From Bacillota bacterium (GTDB taxonomy: Bacteria; Bacillota_C; Negativicutes; JAEYSJ01), in assembly GCA_023434855.1 (NCBI GenBank), contig JAEYSJ010000309.1, positions 1 to 61,397 of the forward strand: 61,397 nt of DNA, read 5' to 3'. Of this stretch, positions 7,912 to 16,733 are shown in pieces. The notes under the pieces were generated by a model. It saw only the letters and a program-made list of their open reading frames with translations. It had not been told where the DNA came from and did not search any database. How positions within the stretch are numbered: the stretch's first letter is position 1; the number at the start of each line of letters is the position of its first letter. The translations under genes were made by a program, and so were the position numbers.

Positions 7912-9122
7912 TGTATAGCAACAGGGCAGTAAAAGTAATTGGACTAATTGGTTTAATGCTGACTGCAATTTTGCTTATATCATCAGTAACAGTTAAAATT
8001 GCTTTTGCCACCTCTGCCGGTGAATGGTTTGCAAAAGGGGCAAATTACCATAATAATAAGGAATATGACAATGCTGTTGCTGCGTATACGCAAGCTATTT
8101 TAATTGATCCTAATTACATAAATGCCTATAATAACCGCGGCCTTATCTATTCTTCTAAAGGTATGTATGACAGGGCAATCGCAGATTTTAACAAAGCCCT
8201 GGAAATCGATCCGAAACATATCAGCTCATATAATAACCGTGCCCTTGCTTATGATAATAAAGGGATGTATGATTCTGCGCTGCAGGATTTGAATAAGGCT
8301 TTGTCACTGAATCCGGATTTCCTGGCAACTTATGATAACCGTGCGACAGTATACATTCACAAGGGAATGTTTGACCAGGCAATAGCGGATTGCAATAAAG
8401 CAATAAAACTGGATCCCAAGGTCGCCAATGTGTATGTTGTCCTTGGTGACGCTTATCGATGTAAAGGTTTATATAATCAGGCCTTGGCGGAATACAACAA
8501 AGCACTGACCCTTGATCCGAAATCTGCTGAGGCATATGCCGGCCGTGGTAATGTGTATGCCCAGGCCGGTATGAATGAGCAGGCGACAATGGATTATAAC
8601 AAAGCAAAATCACTTGATCCAAATGCTCTAAGTCAAATAAATTTAGATCAAAAGAAAAACACCATTGGTGCAGCTAAGAAAAATTCGGATTTGACCAATG
8701 ATGATTTTGTAATAGCAGGTATAAGTCTGGCAATGAATCAACAAAGTATTATTGAAATATTAGGGACAGGATATACTACGGGACACTTTACAATGGGCTA
8801 TTTTTCCGGAGGGAGAAATGTAAAATTTACAAAATATATCTATCCTGGAATAACGGTGATTGTGGGGGATGCAAAGGGCTTTGTTGCCGACATAGAAGTA
8901 ACAGATGCGAAATATGGTACTGCCCGTGGGATTACGATTGGAGAACCAATATCGAAAGTTAAAGAACTATATGGCGAAGAAGATATACATTCGCCATCCA
9001 AGCTTGGTTATCAGCAATTTGAATATAGAATGAAAAGAGGAGGTCCGCAGGCACTGGATTTCAGTGTTGATCTGGCGACCAATAAGATAACGAGAATTTC
9101 AATTAATATTTGGGGTGATTGA
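7902..9122 (+). CDS. Secreted or membrane-anchored TPR protein
   Basis: 406 residues: hydrophobic N-terminal signal or anchor (about 10-37), six TPRs (about 41-245; NRGLIYSSKGMYDRA and DPKxxxAYNNR motifs), then a C-terminal domain of about 140 residues (270-406) with repeated TxGEPxSKVxELYG-like elements, typical of small extracytoplasmic beta-rich domains. It probably works outside the cytoplasmic membrane as a protein-interaction scaffold; the substrate is unknown. The start lies within the preceding small frame. Unrelated in its C terminus to the TPR-glycosyltransferases at 36-58 kb. Confidence 0.8.
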   Translation: MEIVYSNRAVKVIGLIGLMLTAILLISSVTVKIAFATSAGEWFAKGANYHNNKEYDNAVAAYTQAILIDPNYINAYNNRGLIYSSKGMYDRAIADFNKALEIDPKHISSYNNRALAYDNKGMYDSALQDLNKALSLNPDFLATYDNRATVYIHKGMFDQAIADCNKAIKLDPKVANVYVVLGDAYRCKGLYNQALAEYNKALTLDPKSAEAYAGRGNVYAQAGMNEQATMDYNKAKSLDPNALSQINLDQKKNTIGAAKKNSDLTNDDFVIAGISLAMNQQSIIEILGTGYTTGHFTMGYFSGGRNVKFTKYIYPGITVIVGDAKGFVADIEVTDAKYGTARGITIGEPISKVKELYGEEDIHSPSKLGYQQFEYRMKRGGPQALDFSVDLATNKITRISINIWGD

Positions 9123-9235
9123 AAAGCGGCTTTGGCAGGTCGTAAAAAAATATCGTGAATGAGACAATGGGACGGCAGGCTGTGTAAAGAATAATTTTTC
9201 AATTGGATTCCCGTGCTTTCGTATATAATAGTATG

Positions 9236-9263
9236 CAAGATAGCAGAACCGTCCCCTTGTCTT
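9236..9263 (+). repeat. Dispersed palindromic repeat, copy 3
   Basis: AAGATAGCAGAACCGTCCCC followed by TTGTCTT. Confidence 0.75.
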
Positions 9264-9324
9264 CGTTGGCGATAGTTAGTAATTGGAGCGGCTAAAATTA
9301 TAGAAAATGACAAGCGCCGGTGGC

Positions 9325-9639
9325 TCAGGTAGCACCGGCTGATCCTGTTGGTTCCGTAGATTCAGTTGGTCCTTTGCTTTCGGTGGTTTCTTTCGGCACG
9401 GGAGGCCGGTCACAAAAGCAACAATCACAATCAGATGTTGGGGTAGTACTGAATTGCGGTATTGAGGTGCTGCTGGAAGAGCTGGATGTTGAGCTACTGG
9501 TGGAAGACGTAGTTGTTGAACGTTCGGTGCGATGCTTGTGTTTGCTGCGTCGGCGACTATGTGTATGGCGACGATGAGCTTTTGCGGATTTTTTTGACTC
9601 AGTTATTACACCGCAAGTCGGATCTTTCGAGTTTTCCAT
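9325..9639 (-). CDS. Ser/Thr-rich basic protein with Cys cluster
   Basis: 104 residues from ATG with AAAGGAG nine bases upstream. Order: short N terminus, a His/Arg/Lys-rich stretch (17-37), an almost pure Ser/Thr run (40-58), a CDCCFCDRPP cluster (about 71-80) and a Thr/Glu/Pro tail. No signal peptide. This resembles spore-coat or exosporium-type low-complexity proteins and would be a plausible O-glycan acceptor (inference). No family recognised. Confidence 0.65.
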   Translation of the reverse strand: MENSKDPTCGVITESKKSAKAHRRHTHSRRRSKHKHRTERSTTTSSTSSSTSSSSSSTSIPQFSTTPTSDCDCCFCDRPPVPKETTESKGPTESTEPTGSAGAT

Positions 9640-9774
9640 TAACGTATACTCCTTTCATATAGAGTGAAATCCGAGTTACATAATATATTATGCAAATGGA
9701 TTGGAAACAGTGACTTTTTTGCGTGGGGGAGAAGCCGGGAAGAGAAAGTCAAGAGTTACCAGGGTATTAAGAGT

Positions 9775-9801
9775 GAGACGATAGAACCGTCCCCGTGTCT
9801 T
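9775..9801 (+). repeat. Dispersed palindromic repeat, copy 4
   Basis: GAGACGATAGAACCGTCCCC followed by GTGTCTT; almost identical to the minus-strand copy at 418. Confidence 0.75.
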
Positions 9802-9942
9802 GTTTTGTCCCGCTAAAGACCTCCATACTGCCAGCATGGAGGTCTTAGAAAAGAGGATTCGAAATATGGCGTTTAGATTTTAGAGCGGTAGGTTTATTAT
9901 CTTGCTTTTTATCATATTCTGCTTACTCGAAAATGTTGAATA

Positions 9943-9977
9943 AAAAAAACCATCGCTGAAAAAAACGATGGTTTTTT
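9943..9977 (-). terminator. Terminator of YjcZ-like gene 3
   Basis: AAACCATCG and CGATGGTTT stem flanked by long A and T runs. Confidence 0.8.
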
Positions 9978-9985
9978 AGGACGGG

Positions 9986-10102
9986 TTAGATTGTGCCCGA
10001 ACAGCTAGAGTCTTCGCCGATAAAGGCAAATAAGATGATAATTATTATTAAAATCCAGATAAACCCAAATCCACCACGACCGCAGCCGCCTCCAAAACCC
10101 AT
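9986..10102 (-). CDS. YjcZ-like Gly-rich hydrophobic mini-protein, copy 3
   Basis: 38 residues: MGFGGGCGRGGFGF, hydrophobic helix (14-29), then FIGEDSSCSGTI. The open frame extends upstream without a start, but the ribosome site AAGGAGG seven bases before ATG at 10102 and the paralogues fix the start. Conserved promoter block at 10147-10177. Confidence 0.75.
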   Translation of the reverse strand: MGFGGGCGRGGFGFIWILIIIIILFAFIGEDSSCSGTI

Positions 10103-10146
10103 ATTAAATTCCTCCTTATAAAGATAATAAAAAATTTTCGGGTCAT

Positions 10147-10177
10147 TGTATCGTATGCGGATTAGGGCAATTTTGCT
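10147..10177 (-). promoter_or_regulatory. Late-sporulation-like promoter of YjcZ-like gene 3
   Basis: Minus strand: AGCAAAATT, 11 bases, CATACGATACAATGACCC; same spacing as the other three. Confidence 0.6.
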
Positions 10178-10242
10178 AATATAATAGAGGCCATAACTTT
10201 TTAACCATATTTTTGGGAAACATAAGACCATTTGCCAGGCGG

Positions 10243-11589
10243 CTATTTCCATACACGTCTCATATTAAATGCTTCCTGCATATAGCCATACACTGTCGCG
10301 AATACCAAAATTAGCTGATAAAACAGGATATAGCCGATCAAACCTGATGCGTTCTTCTTGTACTCCAAATTGAGCTTTTCGCATACCTGGTGCTGGTTGA
10401 CATACAATAGGGCATATATTACAAGGGTTATCGGCAGCACGAGCAATGTATTAGGTCCCACAACCCAATAAAAACCAAAGCAGCTGAGTATAAGACCTGG
10501 GAGCCAAAATAAGGCATATGAAATATCAAGATAGGGGAGGAGCAGGTCCAGACTTGTAAAAAATTTTGGCATTGAATTGCGCAGCGTCCATGGCTTCACT
10601 TGTTTGAGCGCCTCAATCATACCGCGTGCCCAGCGGCTGCGTTGACGGGCAAATTGGCGCAAGCTCTGGGGAACCTCGGTAAACGCAATTGCGGATGGTT
10701 CAAAGCAGACCCGTCGGTTGTTTTCGAATAATTTCCAGGTCAGGACAATATCTTCTCCGATAGAGTCAGGCCAGCCATTTGCTTCCCGAACCGCTTTCGT
10801 GCGAAACAGGCTGAATGCTCCTTGGGCCACCAGCGTTGAACGATACAGGCTTTGCATTCTTTTTATGGAAGAGATGCTTAAAAAATACTCCCATACCTGA
10901 AGCTTTGCCAGGAATGATGCTGTACGGTTATCTACAAGCAGTGAACCGGCTACAGCACTAACATCCGCGGGAGAGCTCTGAAATCTTGATACAAGATGGC
11001 GTACTGCCGATGAATGCAACATGGTGTCAGCATCGAGAGTAATTATAAGGCCTGTTCTTACCTGCGGCAAGCCCGCATTCAAAGCATGATGTTTACCCTT
11101 TTTTTCTTCTTTCAAAAGCGTAATATTTAGTTCCAATCCTTCCGCTGCCTTACGTGCCAGCGTGAGGGTATTGTCCTTCGAGCCGTTGTCGATGAGAATA
11201 ATTCTAAGATTTCCCGCATAGTCCTGCTGTTTAATATGCTTAAGGGTATTTACAATACTTTTTTCCTCGTTCAATGCAGCAATAAGAATGGTAACCGGTT
11301 CGGTAGGATTGTCTTCAACAAAAGGAGCTTGCCGGTCCTGAAGAAGACTTAGGACGGTAAATGCACTTAAATAACCGGGAATTAAAGCAATTCCGGCAAT
11401 TACTATCAAAGATGCCATTATGCCAATCATGCTTTCCAGACGGTCAATCCATGGAATAGACAGCCATATGGAGAGCAAAGTCCACACCACTGCTCCTGCC
11501 TGACTGATCCAAAATTTGTTGGTAGAGGATATGGAACCTCCAATAGTGCTGGGGGCAATTGTTGTACCGGCTTGTTGATAAGTTTGCAT
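10243..11589 (-). CDS. Processive GT2 glycosyltransferase (poly-GlcNAc/hyaluronan synthase-like membrane protein)
   Basis: 448 residues from ATG at 11589, which has AGGAGG seven bases upstream; the ATG six codons earlier would lie over that site. Two N-terminal membrane segments (about 28-48, 54-80) lead to a cytosolic GT2 domain with IDNGS near 134, DADT at 186-189, GED at 278-280 and QRSRW at 316-320, the set used by processive beta-glycosyltransferases; three to four membrane helices follow. It probably polymerises an extracellular polysaccharide. A PhoB-box-like promoter lies upstream (11754-11786). The polysaccharide deacetylase at 15477 could act on its product (inference). Confidence 0.88.
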   Translation of the reverse strand: MQTYQQAGTTIAPSTIGGSISSTNKFWISQAGAVVWTLLSIWLSIPWIDRLESMIGIMASLIVIAGIALIPGYLSAFTVLSLLQDRQAPFVEDNPTEPVTILIAALNEEKSIVNTLKHIKQQDYAGNLRIILIDNGSKDNTLTLARKAAEGLELNITLLKEEKKGKHHALNAGLPQVRTGLIITLDADTMLHSSAVRHLVSRFQSSPADVSAVAGSLLVDNRTASFLAKLQVWEYFLSISSIKRMQSLYRSTLVAQGAFSLFRTKAVREANGWPDSIGEDIVLTWKLFENNRRVCFEPSAIAFTEVPQSLRQFARQRSRWARGMIEALKQVKPWTLRNSMPKFFTSLDLLLPYLDISYALFWLPGLILSCFGFYWVVGPNTLLVLPITLVIYALLYVNQHQVCEKLNLEYKKNASGLIGYILFYQLILVFATVYGYMQEAFNMRRVWK

Positions 11590-11753
11590 CTTAAACCTCC
11601 TAATCATAGTTTTCCGGTTTTCATTTACCGGAGAAAAACTTTCCTATTGGGCTATCTACCCCTTATGCTGGCCGCAAAATTGTATCAGCGCTTAAGCAAT
11701 TTAGTTTCTTTTGGAGTGTCCGATATTTTATAAACAGGGCCAATACATTGTTT

Positions 11754-11786
11754 ATTCTCTAATAAAAATGTGACAAAATTATGACA
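11754..11786 (-). promoter_or_regulatory. PhoB-box-like promoter of the GT2 gene
   Basis: Minus strand: TGTCAT, 11-bp period, TGTCAC, 10 bp, GAGAAT as a weak -10. Same geometry as six other sites in the window. Confidence 0.6.
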
Positions 11787-11975
11787 AAATGATAAAATAT
11801 ACCATTTATGCCAAAAAATATAGAATTTAACATATTTCACAACGGTGCAATCAATAATTGTTACCGTCTAAAGGCAGTTGGTGAGCTTTTGCAATGTACG
11901 CAGGGACAATCTTTAACCCTATTGCCGGAAGCAAATTATGGGTAATTTTCTGAATAAAGTAAAATATATCTGTAA

Positions 11976-12008
11976 AGTCATAATTTTGTCATATATTTAA
12001 AGTATAAT
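11976..12008 (+). promoter_or_regulatory. PhoB-box-like promoter of AbrB-type gene 1
   Basis: AGTCAT at 11976 and TGTCAT at 11987 (11-bp period), 10 bp, TATAAT at 12003-12008. Confidence 0.7.
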
Positions 12009-12096
12009 TTTGATATTAGTCGAATGAAGCATAAAATTTAGCAGGACGGATTCGCGGATACCAGAAAAATATGACTGATAAAGGAGTTATACTAAA

Positions 12097-12351
12097 ATGA
12101 AGGCGACAGGTATAGTGCGTAAACTCGATGAGCTTGGAAGAGTAGTTATCCCCGTGAAATTACGTCGTACGCTGGGAATTGAGGATAATACAGCGCTGGA
12201 AATCCATATTGATAATGATCTGATAATATTGCAAAAATATAAACCATCTTCAGTCTGCATATTTTGTGGCTGTGTAGATGAAGTTATTAAATTCAGAGGC
12301 AAAAACGTTTGTAAAGAATGCCTTGCAACTATTAGTGAAAGAGCAGTCTGA
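12097..12351 (+). CDS. AbrB/SpoVT-type regulator with C-terminal zinc-ribbon, copy 1
   Basis: 84 residues. The N-terminal swapped-hairpin DNA-binding domain is clear (KATGIVRKLDELGRVVIPVKLRRTLGI, read in two parts: up to LGR and onward), followed by a short C-terminal ribbon with CIFCG and CKEC pairs (about 54-76). Such proteins bind DNA as multimers and act as transition-state or sporulation regulators; targets cannot be read here. Ribosome site AAAGGAGTT. Two paralogues lie at 22215 and 22733. A PhoB-box-like promoter precedes it and a terminator follows at 12436. Confidence 0.88.
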   Translation: MKATGIVRKLDELGRVVIPVKLRRTLGIEDNTALEIHIDNDLIILQKYKPSSVCIFCGCVDEVIKFRGKNVCKECLATISERAV

Positions 12352-12435
12352 TTAACCGCGTCCACAAAATAGGGGGATGGGTACAGTATCTGCATGCCTT
12401 CTTGAATTTCGTTAAAAAGTTACTCATGTTAGAAA

Positions 12436-12474
12436 AACGTGGGTAATTTTTTTATTTTTTACCCACGTTATCTT
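12436..12474 (+). terminator. Terminator after AbrB-type gene 1
   Basis: ACGTGGGTAA, T-rich loop, TTACCCACGT, then TATCTTT. Confidence 0.7.
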
Positions 12475-12575
12475 TACATAAGTAAAAGTTACCCGGACTA
12501 AACGCAAGGACAGGGATTATATTTCTTAAATGAGTGAAATACTACATTTAGTAATCTTTGCCTGGAGGAATCTAT

Positions 12576-12752
12576 ATGACTGACCCAAAACGGGTAACCG
12601 GAAATCAAGAAGCCGATATGGAAAAAGAAGATAGTTATTATTACGCGATAGCTGCGGAGCTGGACGATGTCTTTGCAAGAGAAATAAGAGAAATGAATGA
12701 AGGTAAAGAAATGAATTTCAGCAGTTACATGAAAAAGTTCCGCCGAAATTAA
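12576..12752 (+). CDS. Small acidic/helical hypothetical protein
   Basis: 58 residues from ATG at 12576, with GGAGG seven bases upstream; an upstream in-frame alternative start at 12558 lacks a site. The sequence (MTDPKRVTGNQEADMEKE...) is highly charged and helical with a basic end (KKFRRN). No signal or known motif. Confidence 0.6.
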   Translation: MTDPKRVTGNQEADMEKEDSYYYAIAAELDDVFAREIREMNEGKEMNFSSYMKKFRRN

Positions 12753-12785
12753 TTCACAAGAAACGGGGCGGCTTGATCGTCCCAA

Positions 12786-12816
12786 ATAAGACGAGGGGAC
12801 GGTTCGCTTGTCTTAT
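12786..12816 (-). repeat. Dispersed palindromic repeat, copy 5
   Basis: Plus strand ATAAGACGAGGGGACGGTTC followed by GCTTGTCTTAT; ATAAGAC and GTCTTAT are exact inverted ends. Confidence 0.75.
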
Positions 12817-12866
12817 AGATGCGACTTATCTTCTCCTGATGGCCTTTGCCTTCGGGAGTATTTTTT

Positions 12867-13035
12867 ATGGAATTGACAATAACGGTGGACATCATCGAGC
12901 GGATACGGTCGATTTACAATTTCAAAACAGCGGAATAATTGATAATTGCGGGCCATGTCAGGGCAGCTTTATCTGGGGTATAGGAGAACTCAGTTTTACC
13001 GACAGTTGTCTCCTTTCGCCGTTATTAAACTGCTA
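12867..13035 (+). pseudogene. Possible remnant of a phage CI-type repressor helix-turn-helix gene
   Basis: ATG at 12867 behind GGGAG gives VDIIERIRSIYNFKTAE before TAA at 12936. That opening resembles N termini of phage CI-type repressor helix-turn-helix domains. Reading on in other frames gives further partly matching pieces, as expected after frameshifts. It lies between two palindromic repeat copies. The call rests on remembered family sequence only. Confidence 0.3.
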
Positions 13036-13064
13036 GTTGGAGTAAATGTGGGATGCAATGGTAC

Positions 13065-13090
13065 GAGACGACAGAACCGTCCCCTAGTCT
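13065..13090 (+). repeat. Dispersed palindromic repeat, copy 6
   Basis: GAGACGACAGAACCGTCCCC followed by TAGTCT. Confidence 0.75.
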
Positions 13091-13196
13091 TTTTATTATT
13101 AATTGCAGGATTTTTATTTATTTTGGGAAATATACACTTTTAGGTGCCTGGCATAAGCCGCAAGGGCAAATTCCACTGGATAGGGAGAGGCGGATT

Positions 13197-14780
13197 ATGA
13201 AAACTGTATTAAAATGGAGAGAAAAATTTCTACTTGTAGTATTTCTGATTAGTATCTTGCTGATGACTGGACAGGCATTGGCTGCTGAAACCGGCGACAA
13301 CAGTGGCATCGTCCATTTGCAAATACTAACTGTCAATGATTTTCACGGCGCGTTAGCGGAGAACGGAAAGAATCCCGGTGCCGCCAAACTGGTGGAATAT
13401 CTAAAAGAAGCGAAAGCCCAAAACCCTGATGGTGTGTTGCTTGTAAGCGCCGGTGATATGTTTCAGGGAAGTCCGGATTCTAATCTTTTGTACGGAAAAA
13501 CCGTAGTCAGTATAATGAATTACGCTAAATTTGATGTCATGACCCTTGGCAACCACGAGTTTGACTGGGGAATAGGCATATTAAAAGAGCGTATCTCCCA
13601 GGCGAATTTTCCGTTTGTCTGTGCCAATGTAATTGATAATAGTACCGGCGCCCTCGTTGATTTTATTAAGCCATATACTTTGCTGGAGCGCGGCGGGGTG
13701 AAAATTGGTGTTATTGGCATTGCCACTCCGGAGACGGCTTACAAAACCAACCCCAAAGTTGTCGCCAACTACACTTTTAAAGACCCGGTTAAAGCTGTAA
13801 ATGATCTTGTACCTAAAATAAAACAGCAGGGTGCTGAGATAATTGTGGTGCTTTCCCATCTTCCAAGCTGGATGGATGAGAAAGGCAATATCAGTGGCGA
13901 TGCCGCTGCTCTGGCAATGCAGGCAAGGGGTATTAATGCCATTGTTTCCGGGCATTCGCACCAGACGGTTTTTGGTACAGTAAACGGAATACCGGTGGTA
14001 CAAGCCTATTATAATGGCCGGGCTGTCGGTGAAATTGATCTCTTCTATAATAAAAGCAGCCATAAAGTAGAGACATCTACTGTCACTGTTACTGCTCTTC
14101 CTTTTGCGGATTTGCAGGGCGATCCCGCAGTTCAGGGAATGTTGGATCAAGCCCAGGCGGAAATTGCGCCTGTTAAAAATACTGTAGTAGGGCAAACCGT
14201 GAACGCCCTTTCCCATGACCGCAATGAACCTGTCGAGACGCTGCTCGGTCAATGGGTAACAGATACGATGCGGCAAACGGCCGATGCCGATATTGCTTTT
14301 CAAAATACCGGCGGCCTGCGTACAGGAATTCCTGCCGGAACCATTACAATGGGAAACCTCTACGAAGTAATGCCTTTTGATAACACGTTGTTCACCGTAG
14401 AAATGACAGGTAAGCAGGTCATGCAGGTCCTGGAGCACGGAATTATGAACCGGGAAATTGGCATGATCCAGTATTCTGGAATAAAAGTGTCCTATAGCAC
14501 CACCGGACCACAGGGAGGGCAGATAATCGCCGTCACTATGTCCGATGGCACGCCGCTTAGACTTGATAAGACTTACCTGGTTGTTACTAATGACTTTATG
14601 GCAGCAGGCGGTGACGGGTTTACAATATTTCAGGCAGGGAAAAATTTGCGTGATACCAATATTCCCGTAAGAGATATACTGGCTGACACCATTCGAAAAC
14701 AAAAGATTATTGACTTTGTTGGCGATGACCGCTGGACGGTTAATCCGGTTTCCGAAGAGCGTCAGCCGGATGCGGCCTAG
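13197..14780 (+). CDS. Exported 5'-nucleotidase / 2',3'-cyclic phosphodiesterase family protein
   Basis: 527 residues from ATG at 13197 (site GGGAGAGG); the longer frame from 13053 runs through a repeat and lacks a site. A signal peptide (1-30, ending ALAAE) is followed by the metallophosphoesterase domain (TVNDFHG at 45-51, GDMFQGS, GNHEFDWG, GHSHQTVFG) and the C-terminal 5'-nucleotidase domain (NTGGLRTGI, MPFDNTLF, ground-state NDFMAAGGDGF). It should dephosphorylate extracellular nucleotides to recover phosphate and nucleosides. No LPXTG anchor, consistent with a periplasmic enzyme in a diderm. No PhoB-like box was found directly upstream although its neighbours have them. Confidence 0.92.
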   Translation: MKTVLKWREKFLLVVFLISILLMTGQALAAETGDNSGIVHLQILTVNDFHGALAENGKNPGAAKLVEYLKEAKAQNPDGVLLVSAGDMFQGSPDSNLLYGKTVVSIMNYAKFDVMTLGNHEFDWGIGILKERISQANFPFVCANVIDNSTGALVDFIKPYTLLERGGVKIGVIGIATPETAYKTNPKVVANYTFKDPVKAVNDLVPKIKQQGAEIIVVLSHLPSWMDEKGNISGDAAALAMQARGINAIVSGHSHQTVFGTVNGIPVVQAYYNGRAVGEIDLFYNKSSHKVETSTVTVTALPFADLQGDPAVQGMLDQAQAEIAPVKNTVVGQTVNALSHDRNEPVETLLGQWVTDTMRQTADADIAFQNTGGLRTGIPAGTITMGNLYEVMPFDNTLFTVEMTGKQVMQVLEHGIMNREIGMIQYSGIKVSYSTTGPQGGQIIAVTMSDGTPLRLDKTYLVVTNDFMAAGGDGFTIFQAGKNLRDTNIPVRDILADTIRKQKIIDFVGDDRWTVNPVSEERQPDAA

Positions 14781-14813
14781 TACAAAAAGAAATAATGAAA
14801 ACAATCTGCTGCT

Positions 14814-14846
14814 TGTCATTATTTTGTCACAAAGTTGGTGTATGCT
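14814..14846 (+). promoter_or_regulatory. PhoB-box-like promoter of the OmpH-like gene
   Basis: TGTCAT at 14814, TGTCAC at 14825, 10 bp, TATGCT at 14841-14846. Confidence 0.7.
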
Positions 14847-14892
14847 GGTAGTAGCTTAATTAAATTGCCCAAAAGGCAGGAAAGAGGTCAAA

Positions 14893-15357
14893 GTGCTTAA
14901 AATAGAAAAACAAGGGAAAGTGCTGGTGATAGCATTATTACTGCTCACAGGAGCTTTTGGCATAGCAACAGTTTTGCATATGCAGCCAACTTATGCTGCC
15001 GGGGGAACTTCTTCTAACGTCGGTTATGCGAATTATCAACTTTTGGTATCACAACATCCCGATATGGCGAAGGCACAGGAGACTATGAATGCTGCAGTTG
15101 CGCAAGCAAAGAGTGATTTTGATGCCAAAAGTGCAAATATGAATGACCAGGAGAAACAAGCGCTTTATCAACAGCTTGAGCAGGGACTTCAACAAAAGCA
15201 GCAGGAACTTATGGTACCTATTAACGATAAAGTTACGGCTGCAATTAAGTCAGTAGCCGATTCCAAGGGTTTAACGGTTGTATTAGATAAAGGTTCTGTT
15301 GTTTACGGGGGGCAGGATATAACAAATGATGTTACGAAAGTAATTACAGGAAAATAG
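14893..15357 (+). CDS. OmpH/Skp-family periplasmic chaperone-like protein
   Basis: 154 residues from GTG with AAAGAGGTC upstream. A signal peptide (1-36, ending YAAGG) precedes a helical-arm region rich in Gln/Glu/Lys (about 60-110) and a C-terminal part with VADSKGLTVVLDKGSVVYGGQDITNDV, the conserved end of OmpH/Skp proteins. In diderms Skp escorts outer-membrane proteins through the periplasm. The usual bamA or lpx neighbours are absent, so it may be an accessory copy. It has its own PhoB-box-like promoter and a strong terminator. Confidence 0.85.
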   Translation: MLKIEKQGKVLVIALLLLTGAFGIATVLHMQPTYAAGGTSSNVGYANYQLLVSQHPDMAKAQETMNAAVAQAKSDFDAKSANMNDQEKQALYQQLEQGLQQKQQELMVPINDKVTAAIKSVADSKGLTVVLDKGSVVYGGQDITNDVTKVITGK

Positions 15358-15361
15358 AAAT

Positions 15362-15396
15362 GAAAATCAGCCAGGCGCAATGCCTGGCTGATTTTC
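15362..15396 (+). terminator. Terminator after the OmpH-like gene
   Basis: GAAAATCAGCCAGGC and GCCTGGCTGATTTTC, 15-bp perfect stem, five-base loop. Confidence 0.9.
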
Positions 15397-15476
15397 TTGT
15401 GGAATAGTTTCCATTTACGGTTAAACGCAATTTGTGGTAAAATTGATGGACAAAGAGACGTGAAAGGAATATAAAA

Positions 15477-16289
15477 ATGAAGAAAACGCTGGTTCAATTT
15501 TATAGAGTTAGTATGCTTGTCTGGCTATTGCTTATTTTTTTCAGCTTTCCTGTTAATGCGGAATATCGCAATGGAATACCGGTATTACTGTATCACCATG
15601 TCACCGATGACAATACTGATCTACCGAAATTAACCGTTTCTGATGCGGAGTTTGAACGGCAAATACACTTGCTGCGTGCGAACGGATTTGAAACTATTTC
15701 CTTAGATTCGCTGCTTGCTTTTATGAAAAATGAGCAAGTAAAACTTCCGGAGAAACCAATACTTATTACTTTTGACGATGGTTATGAAGATAATTATACT
15801 AATGCGTTTCCTATACTAAAAAAATACGGATATACGGCGACAATCTTCATGGTTGGAATCAATTTCGACCGGCAGGAACGGCTTTCCAGTCAAGAGATAA
15901 ATGAAATGATTACCAACGGTTTTACTGTTGGCGGTCATTCAATGACTCACCGGGATTTGAGGCAACTGACAGGCTCAGAATTAAGCCGTGAGGTATATGG
16001 CAGTAAGCGCAAAGCCGAGCAGGTAACCCATACAGATGTTAACTTTTTTGCTTATCCCGGAGGTTTTTGTAATGTTGCAACTTTAGAGGCTGTTAAGGGA
16101 GCTGGATATGCGGGAGCCTTTACCGTTTTGACAGGGTTAAACAATCCTGCCAATGATAATGTGTACTTCATGCGGCGCATCCCGATATTTAGTTCAACAG
16201 ATTTTGACAAGCTGCTGGCGCTCCTGAACGCCAATCATCCTAAAACTTCACTGTTGGATTATGATTCTGAAAAAGACGATGAATACTAA
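15477..16289 (+). CDS. Exported polysaccharide deacetylase (NodB family)
   Basis: 270 residues with a signal peptide (about 1-28). NodB motifs: YHHVTDD at 39-45, TFDDGYEDN at 98-106 (catalytic and metal aspartates D100/D101), HSMTH at 154-158 (metal histidines) and YPGGFCN. It belongs to the PgaB/IcaB-like carbohydrate esterase 4 group that removes N-acetyl groups from GlcNAc polymers. The processive GT2 at 10243 is a candidate maker of its substrate. Flanked by terminators, so monocistronic. Confidence 0.9.
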   Translation: MKKTLVQFYRVSMLVWLLLIFFSFPVNAEYRNGIPVLLYHHVTDDNTDLPKLTVSDAEFERQIHLLRANGFETISLDSLLAFMKNEQVKLPEKPILITFDDGYEDNYTNAFPILKKYGYTATIFMVGINFDRQERLSSQEINEMITNGFTVGGHSMTHRDLRQLTGSELSREVYGSKRKAEQVTHTDVNFFAYPGGFCNVATLEAVKGAGYAGAFTVLTGLNNPANDNVYFMRRIPIFSSTDFDKLLALLNANHPKTSLLDYDSEKDDEY

Positions 16290-16303
16290 TGCTTTGTAGT
16301 ACG

Positions 16304-16345
16304 AAAACCGGCATTTCTCCGCAGTCCAGGGAGAATGCCGGTTTT
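16304..16345 (+). terminator. Terminator after the deacetylase
   Basis: AAAACCGGCATT and AATGCCGGTTTT stem with an inner CTCC/GGAG pair. Confidence 0.85.
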
Positions 16346-16560
16346 CCCTTATTGTGCAAGATGAGGAACGGTCTTCCTTTGGCGTTCTTGGCGGGTTAAT
16401 GTATTCTTTTCTTAGCAAATCTAAATTGTCGGAGTTGCTTAATAAGGATTCTTGTTGTAAAATATAGGAAAACACCCTGTTTATTCCATATGGTGATTGC
16501 GAAAAAAACCAATGGACAGCATGATATATAGCAGTAACAGGATAAAGAGGAGTGTGCTTA

Positions 16561-16731
16561 GTGAAGCTTACAACCTGTAATATATGCGGCTGTGTTAAAA
16601 AATGTATAACTTGCCGTGAAGATGAAGAGATGCACGAACTCGCTGTCTGTCCGGAGTGCTTAGGAATTTCGGAGGAGAAAGCCTTGGCGTTTGACGAAAT
16701 GGAAAAAGGGAAATACGGGGAAATACAGTAA
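16561..16731 (+). CDS. Small zinc-ribbon protein
   Basis: 56 residues from GTG with GAGGAG upstream. It contains CNICGC, CITC and CPEC clusters (residues 6-37), then an acidic/basic helical tail. This is a mini zinc-binding protein of unknown role. A stem with T run follows (16734-16770). Confidence 0.65.
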   Translation: MKLTTCNICGCVKKCITCREDEEMHELAVCPECLGISEEKALAFDEMEKGKYGEIQ

Positions 16732-16733
16732 TT

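Larger units (their letters stand above)
9640..9985. other. Intergenic region with repeat and hairpins
   Basis: Contains repeat copy 4 (9775), a hairpin GACCTCCAT/ATGGAGGTC (about 9819-9846) that matches in position the hairpins beyond the other YjcZ-like genes, and the terminator at 9943. No supported gene. Confidence 0.5.
11590..12096. other. Divergent AT-rich promoter region
   Basis: Separates the GT2 gene from the AbrB-type gene and carries one PhoB-box-like promoter for each direction (11754-11786 minus, 11976-12008 plus). A hairpin-capable CCGG/CCGG segment lies at about 11609-11639. No gene. Confidence 0.6.
12753..13196. other. Intergenic region with two palindromic repeats and a gene remnant
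   Basis: Contains repeat copies at 12786 and 13065 and, between them, a possible degraded helix-turn-helix gene (12867 onward). No intact gene. Confidence 0.5.

Noticed and set aside
13581..14819. 412-codon minus-strand open frame
   Set aside because: Antisense shadow of the 5'-nucleotidase gene, with no ribosome site or known motif.
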